Positions 36,343 to 45,957 of a stretch of DNA of 60,649 bases are shown here, in pieces. Location: contig CAZSSM010000043.1 of NCBI GenBank assembly GCA_964609385.1, positions 1 through 60,649 on the forward strand, in the 5' to 3' direction. This DNA is from CAZSSM01 sp964609385. GTDB taxonomy: Bacteria > Planctomycetota > Planctomycetia > Isosphaerales > Isosphaeraceae. The position numbers were made by a program, and so were the translations under genes. The notes below the pieces were generated by a model. The model did not search any database. It saw only the letters and a program-made list of their open reading frames with translations, and was not told where the DNA came from. Position 1 is the stretch's first letter, and each line of letters opens with the position of its first letter.

Positions 36343-37114
36343 ATGATCGTACACCATACGCTTGACGATGATCAGTGGAACCAAATCAAGGACCTGCTCC
36401 CGGGGCAACCCGGACAACTCGGGCGAGTCGCGCGCGACAACCGCCAGTTCGTCAACGCCGTGCTTTGGATCGCCAAGACCGGCGCGCCCTGGAGAGACCT
36501 GCCGACCGAGTACGGACGCTGGAACAGTGTCTGGCGTCGCTTCGACCGCTGGGTTAAGAAGGGGATCTGGAAGGCCGTCGTCGACACCTTGAGCGATCCC
36601 GATCTCGAGCGGTTAATCATCAACAGCACGACGGTGCGGGGTGATTCCCAGGCCGCTGGGGCCCAAAAAAATTCTAGGCTCGGGCGGTTTCTCAGGCGAT
36701 GAAGCTCTCGGCCGGTCGCGGGGCGGATCTGGGACCAAACTCCCTGTGGCCAGCGATGCGTTGGGCAACCCGGTGCCGTTTCCTGTCACCGAATCTGAGG
36801 CTTTCGACATCGCTCACGCCGCGAGGTTAGTCGAAGACTTCGAGGCCGAGCATGTTATCGCTGATCAGGGCTATGATAGCGATGCGTTTGTGGAAACCTT
36901 GTCTCAGTCGGGGACCGAGGCCGTCATCCCGCCCCGCCAGGATCGGACGACGCCCCGGGATTACGACACGCATTGATCCAAGGATAGGAGCAAGGTGGAG
37001 CGTCTGATCGGTGATCTGAAGCAGTTCCGTCGTGTAGCAACGTGTTACGAGAAGACGGCCCGGAACTTCTTAGTGATAGTTCATGTGACGGCAATTTGGA
37101 TCCTCCTACGTTAA
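36343..37114 (+). pseudogene. IS5-family DDE transposase, broken
   Basis: The N-terminal part (LDDDQWNQIKDLLPG, GAPWRDLPTEYGRWNSVWRRF) is in one frame to 36702. At a seven-A run near 36664 the match moves to another frame (DEALGRSRGG, VASDALGNPVPF, HVIADQGYDSDAF). A TGA at 36974 then interrupts, and the remainder (KVERLIGDLKQFRRVATCYEKTARNF) continues in frame to TAA 37112. The first catalytic Asp is Asn in IINSTTVRG. Some IS5 subgroups use programmed frameshifting, so the A-run could once have been functional, but the stop and the Asn make it inactive. Confidence 0.85.
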
Positions 37115-37117
37115 CTC

Positions 37118-37145
37118 GATCCGCTAGGTTAGCCAAACCTTGTCC
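37118..37145 (-). repeat. Right terminal inverted repeat of the IS
   Basis: The reverse complement begins GGACAAGGTTTGG. It lies three bases after the transposase stop (TAA 37112-37114), the position expected for an IS end. Confidence 0.6.
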
Positions 37146-37516
37146 TCGCGCCCTAGACGTTGTCCGGATTCTCTCTTTCGACACCGGATCCTGCGCCGTC
37201 CAAACTGGCTGGGACGCGCGATTTAAGATTCTCTACTCCCCCAGGATCGGCTTGGGAGATGCTGAAAGGAAGATTTCGCGAGATCGCATAGCGTGATAGT
37301 GTTCGTTTGTCGGCTTGATATTGTCGCAGCCACCAGGTGTCTTGCTAGGCCCCATTTCGGCTTTGAGTGTGACTTAAGGCTGAGGTCTGCTCGAGACTCA
37401 CCATGCAGAGAACGAGTTTGTCCTGCTGCGTCGAGGCTCGGGTCGCGGACCTGGTTTCTCGGCGGGGCGTTATACTTCAAGGTCACTCGTAGGGTCCGAC
37501 GACCGGTTCGTCGGCC
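37146..37516 (+). other. Spacer between the IS remnant and mutL
   Basis: About 370 bp with no recognised gene. It should contain the mutL promoter. Confidence 0.45.
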
Positions 37517-39604
37517 ATGCGTACAGAGTCGGTGGGTGCCTGGATGGAGGGCGGTCGATTGGGTGCGATCCGCGAACTGTCGACATCGATGATCAACAAG
37601 ATCGCCGCCGGCGAAGTGGTCGAACGTCCAGCCTCGGTGGTCAAGGAGTTGTTGGAAAACGCGATCGACTCGGGAGCTTCGCGGATCGAGCTGAGCGTCG
37701 AGCGGGGCGGCAAGGACCTGGTCCGGGTCGCCGACGATGGGGTGGGGATGGATGAGGACGACCTCATGTTGGCCTTTCGCGCCCACGCCACTAGCAAGCT
37801 GTCAACAGAGGAAGACCTTGGACAGATCCGGACGCTCGGCTTCCGAGGCGAGGCGCTGGCGGCGATTAGCTCGGTTGCGCAAGTCCGTTGCCAGACGAGG
37901 CGAGCGGAGGACGACCTAGCCCGCGCCGTTTATGTTGAAGAGGGCATCGTCGGCTCGGTCGAGGAGGCCTCCGGTCCAGTCGGCACGATCATGGAGGTCC
38001 GACACCTCTTCGGGAAGATTCCGGCTCGCCGCAAGTATTTGAAGACCGATGCGACCGAGTCGAGCCACGTGACGGAGACGTTCCTTCGGATTGCTTTGGC
38101 CCATCCGACCCTGCATATGACGATGCGCTCCGGATCGAAGGTCGTTTACGACCTGCCGCCGGTGGCTCGCCTGACCGAGCGGGTGGCGACCCTGTTTGGA
38201 CGCGGGTTGGCCGAGAAGCTGATCTGGGTCGAGAGCCAGCAGGAAGACATCCATCTTTGGGGCTATGTGGCCGACCCATCAGAGAGCCGGACCAGCTCCA
38301 AGATGCAGTACCTGTTTTTAGGCGGTCGCTATGTGCGTGACCGTGCGTTGAGCCATGCATTGGCCGAAGCCTACCGCGGGCTCTTGATGGTTGGCCGGGT
38401 CCCAATCGCCTTCTTGAACTTGGAAATCCCGCCTGATCAGGTCGACGTGAACGTTCATCCGACCAAGATCGAGGTCCGATTCCTGGAAAGTCAGCGGATC
38501 TACCGTCAATTGCTCTCTACACTCCGCGAGACGTTCCTGGCTAGCGATCTACATGCCAAGCTCCAGGCACCGCACACAGAAACGGGTTCGACCGACGATC
38601 GCTCGGCAACAATGGCGTCTCGGGTTCCGGATCCAAATGGTGCTGGTCCTGCATCCTCGATTGGATACCCTCAGGTCGAAGACGGCTTGGCGCGTCCAGG
38701 GACTTTTCCGGACGAACGTTCAGATTCTCTAGGCGGATTGCGACCCGATCGTCGTGAGGTCGCCAGTTGGTTTACCACCGACGGATCGTCGATCAGCACT
38801 GATGTGGAGCGTCGTTCTCACAATGAATCGCGGACCCGGCCCGCATTCGATCGGTTTGGCCCTGACTCGGCCACATTCCCCGAAGTATCGACCGTCTCGG
38901 GACCGGCCTCTGCATTCGACGAGTTCGTCGATTCCGGAACAACAAGGGTTTCTTCCGACCAGATTGAGGACCCTGGTCCGGTCCAAGCCTCCAAGATGGA
39001 CGAGCACCGATTTCTGGCCTCGAGGGGCATGACGAAGGCCCTACAACTGCACGACAGTTACCTGGTGGTCGAGACCTCTGACGGCATGGTCGTCATCGAT
39101 CAGCATGCCCTGCACGAGCGAATCCTTGTCGAGGAACTCCGCCAACGTTTGGCCACCGGCCAGGTCGAATCGCAACGGCTGTTAATCCCTGAAGAGGTCG
39201 CCTTGGGTCCAGAGGAGTCGGCCGAGGTCTTGCAGCGCCGAGACGAGGTAGCCAAGCTAGGCTTGCACTTAGAGGCTGGATCCGAGCCGGGCGTAGTCGC
39301 CGTCATCGCTGTGCCGATCCTAATGGGTCAAGTTCCCCCCGAGCTTGTCCTCCGCGATCTCGCAGAAACGCTCAGTGCCCAGCCCGAACACCATGTCGAG
39401 GCCGATGAACTGCTCGAAGATGTTATTAACATGATCGCCTGCAAAGCGGCCATCAAGGCGGGCCAGCGGCTCAAGCCCGATGAAATCGAGGAGCTGCTCA
39501 AGCAACACGATCACGTCGCCCATGCGCATCATTGTCCCCACGGACGGCCAACCGCTCTCATCTTTACCAAGCAGGAACTGGAACGCCGCTTCGGTCGGAT
39601 CTAG
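37517..39604 (+). CDS. mutL: DNA mismatch repair protein MutL
   Basis: Couples mismatch recognition to strand excision. The N-terminal GHKL ATPase shows NKIAAGEVVERPASVVKELLENAIDSG, VADDGVGMDEDDL, ATSKL and LGFRGEALAAISSVA. A long, poorly conserved linker (about residues 340-495) follows. The C-terminal domain has the nuclease motif DQHALHER...E (from Asp528), ACKAAIKAG-like CKAAIKAGQRL and CPHGRPTAL, so this MutL is probably a latent endonuclease, as in bacteria without MutH. It has 695 residues. Start at 37517 or 37544 cannot be decided. No mutS is nearby. Confidence 0.95.
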   Translation: MRTESVGAWMEGGRLGAIRELSTSMINKIAAGEVVERPASVVKELLENAIDSGASRIELSVERGGKDLVRVADDGVGMDEDDLMLAFRAHATSKLSTEEDLGQIRTLGFRGEALAAISSVAQVRCQTRRAEDDLARAVYVEEGIVGSVEEASGPVGTIMEVRHLFGKIPARRKYLKTDATESSHVTETFLRIALAHPTLHMTMRSGSKVVYDLPPVARLTERVATLFGRGLAEKLIWVESQQEDIHLWGYVADPSESRTSSKMQYLFLGGRYVRDRALSHALAEAYRGLLMVGRVPIAFLNLEIPPDQVDVNVHPTKIEVRFLESQRIYRQLLSTLRETFLASDLHAKLQAPHTETGSTDDRSATMASRVPDPNGAGPASSIGYPQVEDGLARPGTFPDERSDSLGGLRPDRREVASWFTTDGSSISTDVERRSHNESRTRPAFDRFGPDSATFPEVSTVSGPASAFDEFVDSGTTRVSSDQIEDPGPVQASKMDEHRFLASRGMTKALQLHDSYLVVETSDGMVVIDQHALHERILVEELRQRLATGQVESQRLLIPEEVALGPEESAEVLQRRDEVAKLGLHLEAGSEPGVVAVIAVPILMGQVPPELVLRDLAETLSAQPEHHVEADELLEDVINMIACKAAIKAGQRLKPDEIEELLKQHDHVAHAHHCPHGRPTALIFTKQELERRFGRI

Positions 39605-39848
39605 GCCGAAGCCTTCCGGGTGGTTTTCCTCAGAGGAGATTTCTAGACAGAACCGATCGAGCGGCTCGGCCTAGAGATCGGGATTGTTCAGACTGATCGC
39701 GGCAGCGGATCATTCGACTTGGTAAACTGAGTTGGAGGTTCGACCGGGCCATCGATCACGAATCGGATCCGAATCAGGAACCGAGGGCGCTGTTCCATGC
39801 TGAGATCGGCCTTGTCATCAAGGTGAGCGAAGGGGTCAGGCATCCATC

Positions 39849-41369
39849 ATGGCTGTCATCTGTGTGACGATCGGACGGGGACGCCATAGCAGCTTGCTTG
39901 AGGAATGGCAGCAGGCCGCCCAAGACGGCGTTGACCTAGTCGAGCTGCGTGTTGATCTGCTGCGGTCGGATCCTGATCTGGCGAGGCTGCTGGCCACGCG
40001 GCATACCCCGATCATTTTCACGATACGACGAGGACCCGACGGGGGGCTTTGGCGCGGCACCGAGGAGCGTCGGCTCCGCTTGATCCGAGAAGCGATCCTC
40101 GCCGGCGTCGAGTACGTCGACCTGGAGCATGACATCGCCGCAAAGATCCCTCGTTATGGGGTGACCAAGCGGGTCGTCAGCTACCATAACCTCCAAGAGA
40201 CGCCGGAGGACCTCCATCAGATCGTCTCACAGATGAAGAAATTAGATCCAGATGTCATTAAGTTTGCCGCAGTCGCACACTCCGTTGAGGACGCCTCGCG
40301 AATCCTCGACGAGGCCGCCATGTCGACCGTGCCGGCCATAGGGATCGCGATTGATCCCCCCCAACAGGAGGGCCTAGGTGTCTTTACTCGGATCCTGGGT
40401 GCCAAATATGGGGCTCCTTGGACGTACGCTGGATACAATCGCGACCGAATCTTTGCCCCGGGAATGCTTCACTATCAGGACCTGCAAGAGACTTACCATT
40501 ACGAGAAGATCGATGCCGAAACCGACATCTATGCCGTCATCGGCTCGCCGATCATGCACAGCCTTAGTCCGGTCATCCACAACACTGCCTTCCGCCATTT
40601 AGAGATCAATGCCGTCTACGTCCCTCTCCACATCCCACCGGAGACCTTGGAGGCTTCGCTCGACACGCTGAAGTGGCTTCACTTCCGAGGCTTCAGTGTG
40701 ACGATCCCGCACAAAGAGGCGATTCTCTCGAGGTTGACGGCGCGTGAGAACGCCGTCGAATCAACCGGATCATGCAACACGGTGATCATCGACGAGGATG
40801 ACGTCTGGGTCGGCTACAACACCGACTATCGCGCGGCTATGGACGCCCTAGAGCGGGAGGCTGGCGGTACCAACGAGGATGGGGTCGTCTCGGCCTTGAA
40901 GGACCGCCAGGCCCTCATCCTAGGCGCCGGTGGGGTGGCTCGTTCCTTGATCGTCGGCCTGATGCGGCGTGGTGTCGGCGTGACGATCACCAATCGGACC
41001 GAGGAGCGTGCTCAGGCCCTGGCCGAGGAGATGGGCTGCCGGGTCGTCCACTGGTCGCAACGGGCTGCTGTGGCCAATGACCTCTTAATCAACTGCACGC
41101 CGGTGGGGATGCATCCGGTCGTCGACGAGTCGCCGATGCCGCCGGCGGGACTCAAGAGCGGACAGATCGTCTTCGACACAATCTACCACCCGGAGAACAC
41201 CTTGCTGTTGAAGCTGGCTCACGACCACCGGGCCTTGACGATCTCGGGCCTGGAGATGTTCATCCGTCAGGGAGCCCTCCAGTCCCAGCTTTTCACCGGC
41301 CAGCCAGCTCCGGTCCAACAAATGCGTGAGGCTGCTGTACGCGCCCTCTCGCCGGTGAGCGACCCATGA
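39849..41369 (+). CDS. Bifunctional 3-dehydroquinate dehydratase / shikimate dehydrogenase
   Basis: Fusion for shikimate pathway steps 3 and 4. Residues 1-215 are type I dehydroquinase (AroD) with His113 (SYHNLQE) and Schiff-base Lys138 (DVIKFAAVAHS). Residues about 225-506 are AroE: IGSPIMHSLSPVIHN, catalytic Lys289 in SVTIPHKE, Asp326 in GYNTDYRA, and the NADP loop LGAGGVARSLI. The order and junction resemble the plant and chlamydial fusion. Its ATG is at 39849 and its stop overlaps aroK (ATGA). Confidence 0.95.
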   Translation: MAVICVTIGRGRHSSLLEEWQQAAQDGVDLVELRVDLLRSDPDLARLLATRHTPIIFTIRRGPDGGLWRGTEERRLRLIREAILAGVEYVDLEHDIAAKIPRYGVTKRVVSYHNLQETPEDLHQIVSQMKKLDPDVIKFAAVAHSVEDASRILDEAAMSTVPAIGIAIDPPQQEGLGVFTRILGAKYGAPWTYAGYNRDRIFAPGMLHYQDLQETYHYEKIDAETDIYAVIGSPIMHSLSPVIHNTAFRHLEINAVYVPLHIPPETLEASLDTLKWLHFRGFSVTIPHKEAILSRLTARENAVESTGSCNTVIIDEDDVWVGYNTDYRAAMDALEREAGGTNEDGVVSALKDRQALILGAGGVARSLIVGLMRRGVGVTITNRTEERAQALAEEMGCRVVHWSQRAAVANDLLINCTPVGMHPVVDESPMPPAGLKSGQIVFDTIYHPENTLLLKLAHDHRALTISGLEMFIRQGALQSQLFTGQPAPVQQMREAAVRALSPVSDP

Positions 41370-42031
41370 CCGGTCCCAACCTTTCGGCCGGATCGTCTCC
41401 CCGCGAAGACAGATCCCCTCCGATATCCCGAGGAGAGCCCAAGAGCGTGATCCTGATCGGCTACCGAGCCACCGGCAAGTCGACCGTCGGTCGGCTCTTG
41501 GCCGAACGGTTGGGGATTCCGTTCTACGATTCGGATAAGCAGATCGAGAAACAGGCTGAGCGGCCGATCCGCCAGATCTTCGAGGAGCAGGGCGAGGCGG
41601 TCTTTCGCGACTGGGAGGAGCAGGTCCTGGCTGAACTGACCAGGCCGGATCAATCTCCGTGCGTCCTGGCTACCGGCGGCGGGGCGATTCTCCGCGAGGC
41701 CAGTCGACGCTCTCTCCGACGTTTTGGATGGGTCGTTTGGCTCCGAGCGGATGCCTCGATCCTGGCTCGTCGACTAGCACGAAGCGCCCGTGGACCCCAG
41801 GCCCGACCGGCTCTCACCGCGCGGGGAACCGTTGACGAGGTTCACGAAGTCCTGGCCCTGAGGACGCCGCTCTACCGACGGACTGCACATCTGGTCATCG
41901 ACACCACCGAACGGACCAGCCTCGACGTTGCCCGTGACATCGCCGCCTTCTGGAGGCAACGTTACGGAGATCCACCTGGAGCTGACACTGGGACCAGGAC
42001 CCCAACGACTGAGCCGGTCCCACAACCATGA
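41366..42031 (+). CDS. aroK: Shikimate kinase
   Basis: Phosphorylates shikimate at the 3-hydroxyl. The P-loop is GYRATGKST, FYDSDKQIEK binds shikimate, ATGGGAILRE carries the conserved Gly-rich motif, and RPALTA lies in the lid region. An N-terminal polar extension of about 25 residues precedes the domain, and the tail is Thr/Pro-rich. It has 221 residues and overlaps the aroDE fusion by four bases, so three shikimate steps are made from two coupled genes. Confidence 0.93.
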   Translation: MTGPNLSAGSSPREDRSPPISRGEPKSVILIGYRATGKSTVGRLLAERLGIPFYDSDKQIEKQAERPIRQIFEEQGEAVFRDWEEQVLAELTRPDQSPCVLATGGGAILREASRRSLRRFGWVVWLRADASILARRLARSARGPQARPALTARGTVDEVHEVLALRTPLYRRTAHLVIDTTERTSLDVARDIAAFWRQRYGDPPGADTGTRTPTTEPVPQP

Positions 42032-42073
42032 TCGCCTCGGATCGAATCGGTCCACCCCCTGGACTGCACCCTT

Positions 42074-42080
42074 GGGAGGA
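42074..42080 (+). promoter_or_regulatory. Ribosome binding site for the prepilin peptidase
   Basis: GGGAGGA six bases before GTG 42087. It decides the start against the longer open frame, which overlaps aroK. Confidence 0.7.
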
Positions 42081-42086
42081 AACCTC

Positions 42087-43052
42087 GTGCCGTCGACGAT
42101 CGGCCCGCCGATCCTTCATGCCGCCTGGACTCTGGGCCTGTTTCTGATTGGGCTCTTCGTCGGCACGTTCGCCACCCGCTGCGTCGCCCGGCTCCCTTGG
42201 CAACAAAGCGTACTCTGGCCCGGCCCAAGATGTCCGTCGTGTCGGAATCCCTGGTCGACGATTCAACGGATCCCGATGCTCCGCTGGTTCGTTGGGCGTG
42301 ACTGCGCATCTTGTGGTGAGCCGGTTCGACCTCGACGCGACGCAATTATCGAGCTATCCGTCGCCTCGCTTTGTGCAGTCACGTATCTCTCTGTGGTCGG
42401 GCTGGGTCACGGCTTCGCTTCGCCGAAACTGTCCACGATCCTATTGGTTGGCCAGTTCGCCATCCTCGCAACAATCCTGGTGACCACCGCCTTCATCGAT
42501 TACGATCACCTCATCATTCCGATCCCGCTGTCGATCTGCGGTGTGGCCTTGGGGCTGCTCTTCGGGACAATCTTCCCTGAGGTCCGTCCTGAGCCGATGC
42601 GCGCCGAGACCTGGCTGGGCGGCCTAGGGCATTCGGCTTTGGGGGCCCTTGTTGGCTACGGGTCGATCCGGATCCTACGGAGCGTCGCCTCATTGATCTT
42701 CCGCCGTGAAGCCATGGGACTGGGCGACGCTGACTTGATGGCCCTCATCGGCGCGTTCTTGGGTTGGCAGATCGTCGTGCTGACGTTTCCGTTAGCCTCG
42801 TTCTTAGGCTTGGCTCAGGCCTTGACCAAATTCGTCCGAAAACTGTGGAAATGGTGGCGGGGTCTCAAGATCCGCAGCTCCGATCGCGAACTTCCTTTCG
42901 GACCCTATTTGGGAGCCGGCGCATTGATACTGATGTTGATTTGGCCGCGACTCTGGCCAGGTTGGGCCTCCGACCAGTTCGAGGTCCTGTCCTTCCTGGC
43001 CGGCTTACTTCGCGATGCCGTAGTCGGGGGTGAGTCGCGGCCAGTCCTGTAG
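42087..43052 (+). CDS. Type IV prepilin leader peptidase / N-methyltransferase
   Basis: Inner-membrane aspartyl protease that cleaves prepilin leaders and methylates the new N terminus. The N-terminal cytoplasmic loop holds two zinc CxxC pairs (CPSCRNPW and CASCGEPV). Catalytic aspartates lie in FIDYDHLIIP and GLGDADLMALIGAFLGW. Several hydrophobic helices are present and the length is 321 residues. The GTG start is chosen because of the strong upstream ribosome binding site. The DUF1559 prepilin 5.4 kb downstream is a plausible substrate. Confidence 0.93.
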   Translation: MPSTIGPPILHAAWTLGLFLIGLFVGTFATRCVARLPWQQSVLWPGPRCPSCRNPWSTIQRIPMLRWFVGRDCASCGEPVRPRRDAIIELSVASLCAVTYLSVVGLGHGFASPKLSTILLVGQFAILATILVTTAFIDYDHLIIPIPLSICGVALGLLFGTIFPEVRPEPMRAETWLGGLGHSALGALVGYGSIRILRSVASLIFRREAMGLGDADLMALIGAFLGWQIVVLTFPLASFLGLAQALTKFVRKLWKWWRGLKIRSSDRELPFGPYLGAGALILMLIWPRLWPGWASDQFEVLSFLAGLLRDAVVGGESRPVL

Positions 43053-43183
43053 TGTCCTGCGAGATGCCCGATGCGTTCTGGTGTTCATTTGGCGCTGACG
43101 GGACGGGCCAGATCGCACCTTCCGATCGCTGAGGCGATGCTTCGACGATCTGATCCTATCCGCCTTTTGGGAGCTTCAGGCTG

Positions 43184-43594
43184 ATGCCCAAGTCGTTCCC
43201 CTATTACCGCAAACGCCACAAGGCGATCTTCCGCAACCTCTGGGCCTATCGTCGATTGGTCCTGCTGGCGATTTTGTTGGGCCTGCTGGGCTGGTTCATC
43301 TGGGCCAACGACGATCAGTTGACCGTCCGGTTCCCCTTCGGAATCGGCAGCGTCGAGAGTTCAGCCGGTTGGGTGATCCTGGTCAGTGTCCTCATCGGTG
43401 CGGCGGTCTCGGCCCTGGCCATGACCCTCGTCCGCGCCCTCCGTCAGGCCCGTCGCGGTGGGCACGATTCTGAAGGTGAGCACTCCGATTCGTCCGACAA
43501 GCCGGCTCGGGATCGAGATCCTTTGGACGACGACCTACCACCGCCCGATTACGCCGCCAAAACGGAAGGATTCTCCCCGTCGCATCAGTCATGA
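43184..43594 (+). CDS. LapA-domain (DUF1049-like) membrane protein
   Basis: 136 residues with a basic N terminus, two hydrophobic helices (LVLLAILLGLLGWFIWAN; GWVILVSVLIGAAVSALAM) joined by the typical short link NDDQLTVRFPFG, then a polar Asp/Ser-rich tail. This is the LapA/YciS layout, linked in E. coli to envelope assembly. The role here is inferred only from fold. It stands between the prepilin peptidase and a lipoprotein gene. Confidence 0.75.
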   Translation: MPKSFPYYRKRHKAIFRNLWAYRRLVLLAILLGLLGWFIWANDDQLTVRFPFGIGSVESSAGWVILVSVLIGAAVSALAMTLVRALRQARRGGHDSEGEHSDSSDKPARDRDPLDDDLPPPDYAAKTEGFSPSHQS

Positions 43595-43781
43595 TAAAGA
43601 ACGAACGTGACTTGCTTGGGTTTTCCCGGATCTTGGGACTGCCTTCGACCGATTTTGCCTATGTCCCGCGCTGTCCCCGTCACCACACGGGTCCAGACAC
43701 AGGTCTTCGCGATCCGTCGCCGATGGGCGATCCCCGGAGGGTGATCGTTCCAAGCACTTTCTAATCTCGAGGAGTCTCCCC

Positions 43782-44363
43782 ATGAGCCTGGCACGGTTGG
43801 CGATCCTCCACATCGCGATCTTCGGCCTTATCGTGCTGAGCGGTTGCCAATCCACTGGCGGCTCTTCCCGATTCCTCGACTTCGGAGCCTTCGATTCCCA
43901 AGGGACGCTCAAAGCTCGGCTGAGTCAGGTGCAGAGCGATCGTGATGAGCTTCGACGTCAACTACTCCAGACCCGATCCGACAACGACCGGCTCCGGAGT
44001 CAATTGATTGCCAGCGAGGAACAGAACGAGTACCTTGCGGACCGGATCAACTACGGCTCAGCACCGCTTCGGGATGATGCGACCCGGATCAGTTCGGAAC
44101 GACCGCCCCAACGTCCTGGCTTGATTGGAAACTCCCAAGTCGGCGAGATCCGCGAGATCCCGCCCCGTGTTCAGATCAACAGCGATGCCGGCCGACGAGA
44201 ATCCTCTTCGCCCTGGACCGTTCCAGACGACGCCCGGGAGCGACCCTTGTTTCGCGTCCAGGACGGTGATGTCGGCCTTCGCCTGGACCGTTCCGATCTG
44301 CCTCCGACCCGAATCTCTTGGAAGCCTCGAAAGCTCGGAGCACTCACCCAGACAACCCGTTGA
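43782..44363 (+). CDS. Coiled-coil lipoprotein, unknown function
   Basis: Signal peptide with lipobox LSGC (Cys near residue 22), then a coiled coil of about 50 residues (LKARLSQVQSDRDELRRQL and on), then a low-complexity Pro/Arg/Asp-rich tail. It has 193 residues. The ATG follows a GAGGAG. It is probably anchored in the membrane and tethered through the coil; no closer identification is possible. Confidence 0.75.
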   Translation: MSLARLAILHIAIFGLIVLSGCQSTGGSSRFLDFGAFDSQGTLKARLSQVQSDRDELRRQLLQTRSDNDRLRSQLIASEEQNEYLADRINYGSAPLRDDATRISSERPPQRPGLIGNSQVGEIREIPPRVQINSDAGRRESSSPWTVPDDARERPLFRVQDGDVGLRLDRSDLPPTRISWKPRKLGALTQTTR

Positions 44364-44548
44364 CGAACTTCCCAATTCAGTTCGACGATACCATCGCGAA
44401 CCAAGTTCGATACAGGTCTGTCCCTTCGTGCTTAATCCAGCTCCGCATCCCGATCTCGCTTGTTGCATCAAGACCACCGATTTTCGCACGATCGAGTAGC
44501 CTTGCAGATCTGCACCCATTGGAGAGGGCTAAACGAGCCCGACGCGCC

Positions 44549-45154
44549 ATGATCGCGATCATCGACTACGGGATGGGGAATCTTCGGAGTGTTCAGAAAG
44601 CCCTGGAGACCGTTGGTCACGAGGCGACGATTACCGCCGATCCCGATCAGGTTCGTCGTGCCGACAAGGTGATTCTTCCCGGGGTGGGCGCCTTCGATGA
44701 GGCGATCGCTCAACTCCGCAAGACTGGCTTGGCCACAGCCTTTGTTGAGTCGTATCACGCCGGCAAGCCTTGCCTGGGTGTCTGCCTCGGACTGCAACTG
44801 CTCTTCGACCGCAGCTTCGAGGATGGCGAGCACACCGGGCTCGGCCTGATCTCCGGGCGCGTCGAGCGGTTTGCCCACCAGCCCGGCCTCAAAGTCCCCC
44901 ACATGGGTTGGAACACCCTCCGGTTCGCCGAGCCGGCCCCGCTCTTCGAGGGGTTGCCCGATCAGCCCTACGTCTACTTCGTCCATTCCTACTACGTCGT
45001 TCCGGATCAGCGCTCCTGCGTGGCCGCCGAATCGGACTACGGCGTCCCCTTCGTCGCGGCCGTCTGGCAGGACAACCTCATCGCCACCCAGTTCCACCCC
45101 GAGAAGAGTCAGCGGGTCGGGCTGGCCATGTATGCCAACTTTGCCAAGATCTAA
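44549..45154 (+). CDS. hisH: Imidazole glycerol phosphate synthase, glutamine amidotransferase subunit
   Basis: Produces ammonia for HisF in histidine synthesis. It begins MIAIIDYGMGNLRSVQKAL at ATG 44549. The class I amidotransferase triad is Cys79 (GVCLGLQ), His183 and Glu185 (FHPEKS); LPGVGAFDEA and HMGWN are family segments. It has 201 residues. hisA follows 68 bp later, but hisF is not in the window. Confidence 0.95.
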   Translation: MIAIIDYGMGNLRSVQKALETVGHEATITADPDQVRRADKVILPGVGAFDEAIAQLRKTGLATAFVESYHAGKPCLGVCLGLQLLFDRSFEDGEHTGLGLISGRVERFAHQPGLKVPHMGWNTLRFAEPAPLFEGLPDQPYVYFVHSYYVVPDQRSCVAAESDYGVPFVAAVWQDNLIATQFHPEKSQRVGLAMYANFAKI

Positions 45155-45222
45155 AGGCGTCGACCTGCCATGCGATCCGTCGTGACGCTTTCGGATGGTT
45201 TCCGGTTACCGACGAGGACTCG

Positions 45223-45957
45223 ATGCAAATCATTCCGGCGATCGATCTTCGGGGTGGACGCTGTGTTCGGCTCCGCCAGGGCAACTTCGCGCAAGAGACT
45301 GTCTTCGGCGACGACCCGGCGGTCATGGCCCGTCGCTGGCAGGACGAGGGAGCCACGAGGATCCATCTGGTCGACCTCGACGGCGCCCGCGAGGGACGAC
45401 CGGTCAACCTGGAGGCCGTCGACGCGATCCTGGAGGCGGTCGACGTCCCCTGCCAGCTCGGCGGTGGGATCCGTAACGAGGCCACCCTCGAGTCATGGCT
45501 TGATCGGGCCGGCCTGAGTCGCGTCATCGTCGGTACGCAGGCCCTCAAGGATCCCGATTGGTTCCGTCGGATGATCCAACGCTATCCGGACCGGCTCGTG
45601 CTAGGACTCGATGCTCGAGACGGCCGCGTCGCCACCGAAGGCTGGCTCGATGTCTCCGATGTCGAGGCGACCACGCTAGCGGTGCAGTTCGACGACCTGC
45701 CTTTGGGCGCGATCGTCTACACCGACATTGCTCGCGACGGCACCCTGGACGGTCCCAACGTCGAGGCCACCGAGGCCCTGGCACGTGCTGTCCGGGCACC
45801 CGTCATCGCTTCCGGAGGCGTCGGGACCCTCGATCACCTTCGCAGGCTTGCTCCACTCCCGCTATCCGGTTGCATTGTCGGCCGCGCCCTCTATGAAGGG
45901 CAGTTCACCCTTGACCAAGCCCAACGCGTCGCTGGCGAGGTCGGAGAAACCGGATAG
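45223..45957 (+). CDS. hisA: HisA: ProFAR isomerase
   Basis: Isomerises ProFAR to PRFAR, a TIM-barrel step of histidine synthesis. It begins MQIIPAIDLRGGRCVRLRQG, with the catalytic Asp in PAIDLRGG and the second in YTDIARDGTLDGPN; QLGGGIRN and ASGGVGTLDHL bind phosphates. It has 244 residues. It follows hisH in the same direction. Confidence 0.95.
   Translation: MQIIPAIDLRGGRCVRLRQGNFAQETVFGDDPAVMARRWQDEGATRIHLVDLDGAREGRPVNLEAVDAILEAVDVPCQLGGGIRNEATLESWLDRAGLSRVIVGTQALKDPDWFRRMIQRYPDRLVLGLDARDGRVATEGWLDVSDVEATTLAVQFDDLPLGAIVYTDIARDGTLDGPNVEATEALARAVRAPVIASGGVGTLDHLRRLAPLPLSGCIVGRALYEGQFTLDQAQRVAGEVGETG

Larger units (their letters stand above)
36280..37145 (+). mobile_element. Decayed IS5-family insertion sequence (866 bp)
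   Basis: Bounded by imperfect 28-bp inverted repeats (36280-36307 and 37118-37145; 19 of 28 positions match, including six outer and five inner bases). The inside is a single IS5-family transposase with a frameshift, a stop codon and a changed catalytic residue. I see no clear target duplication. It lies between the A+T-rich spacer and mutL. Confidence 0.75.

Noticed and set aside
36343..36702. Intact short transposase
   Set aside because: The match continues in another frame and after a stop, so this is only the first part of a broken gene.
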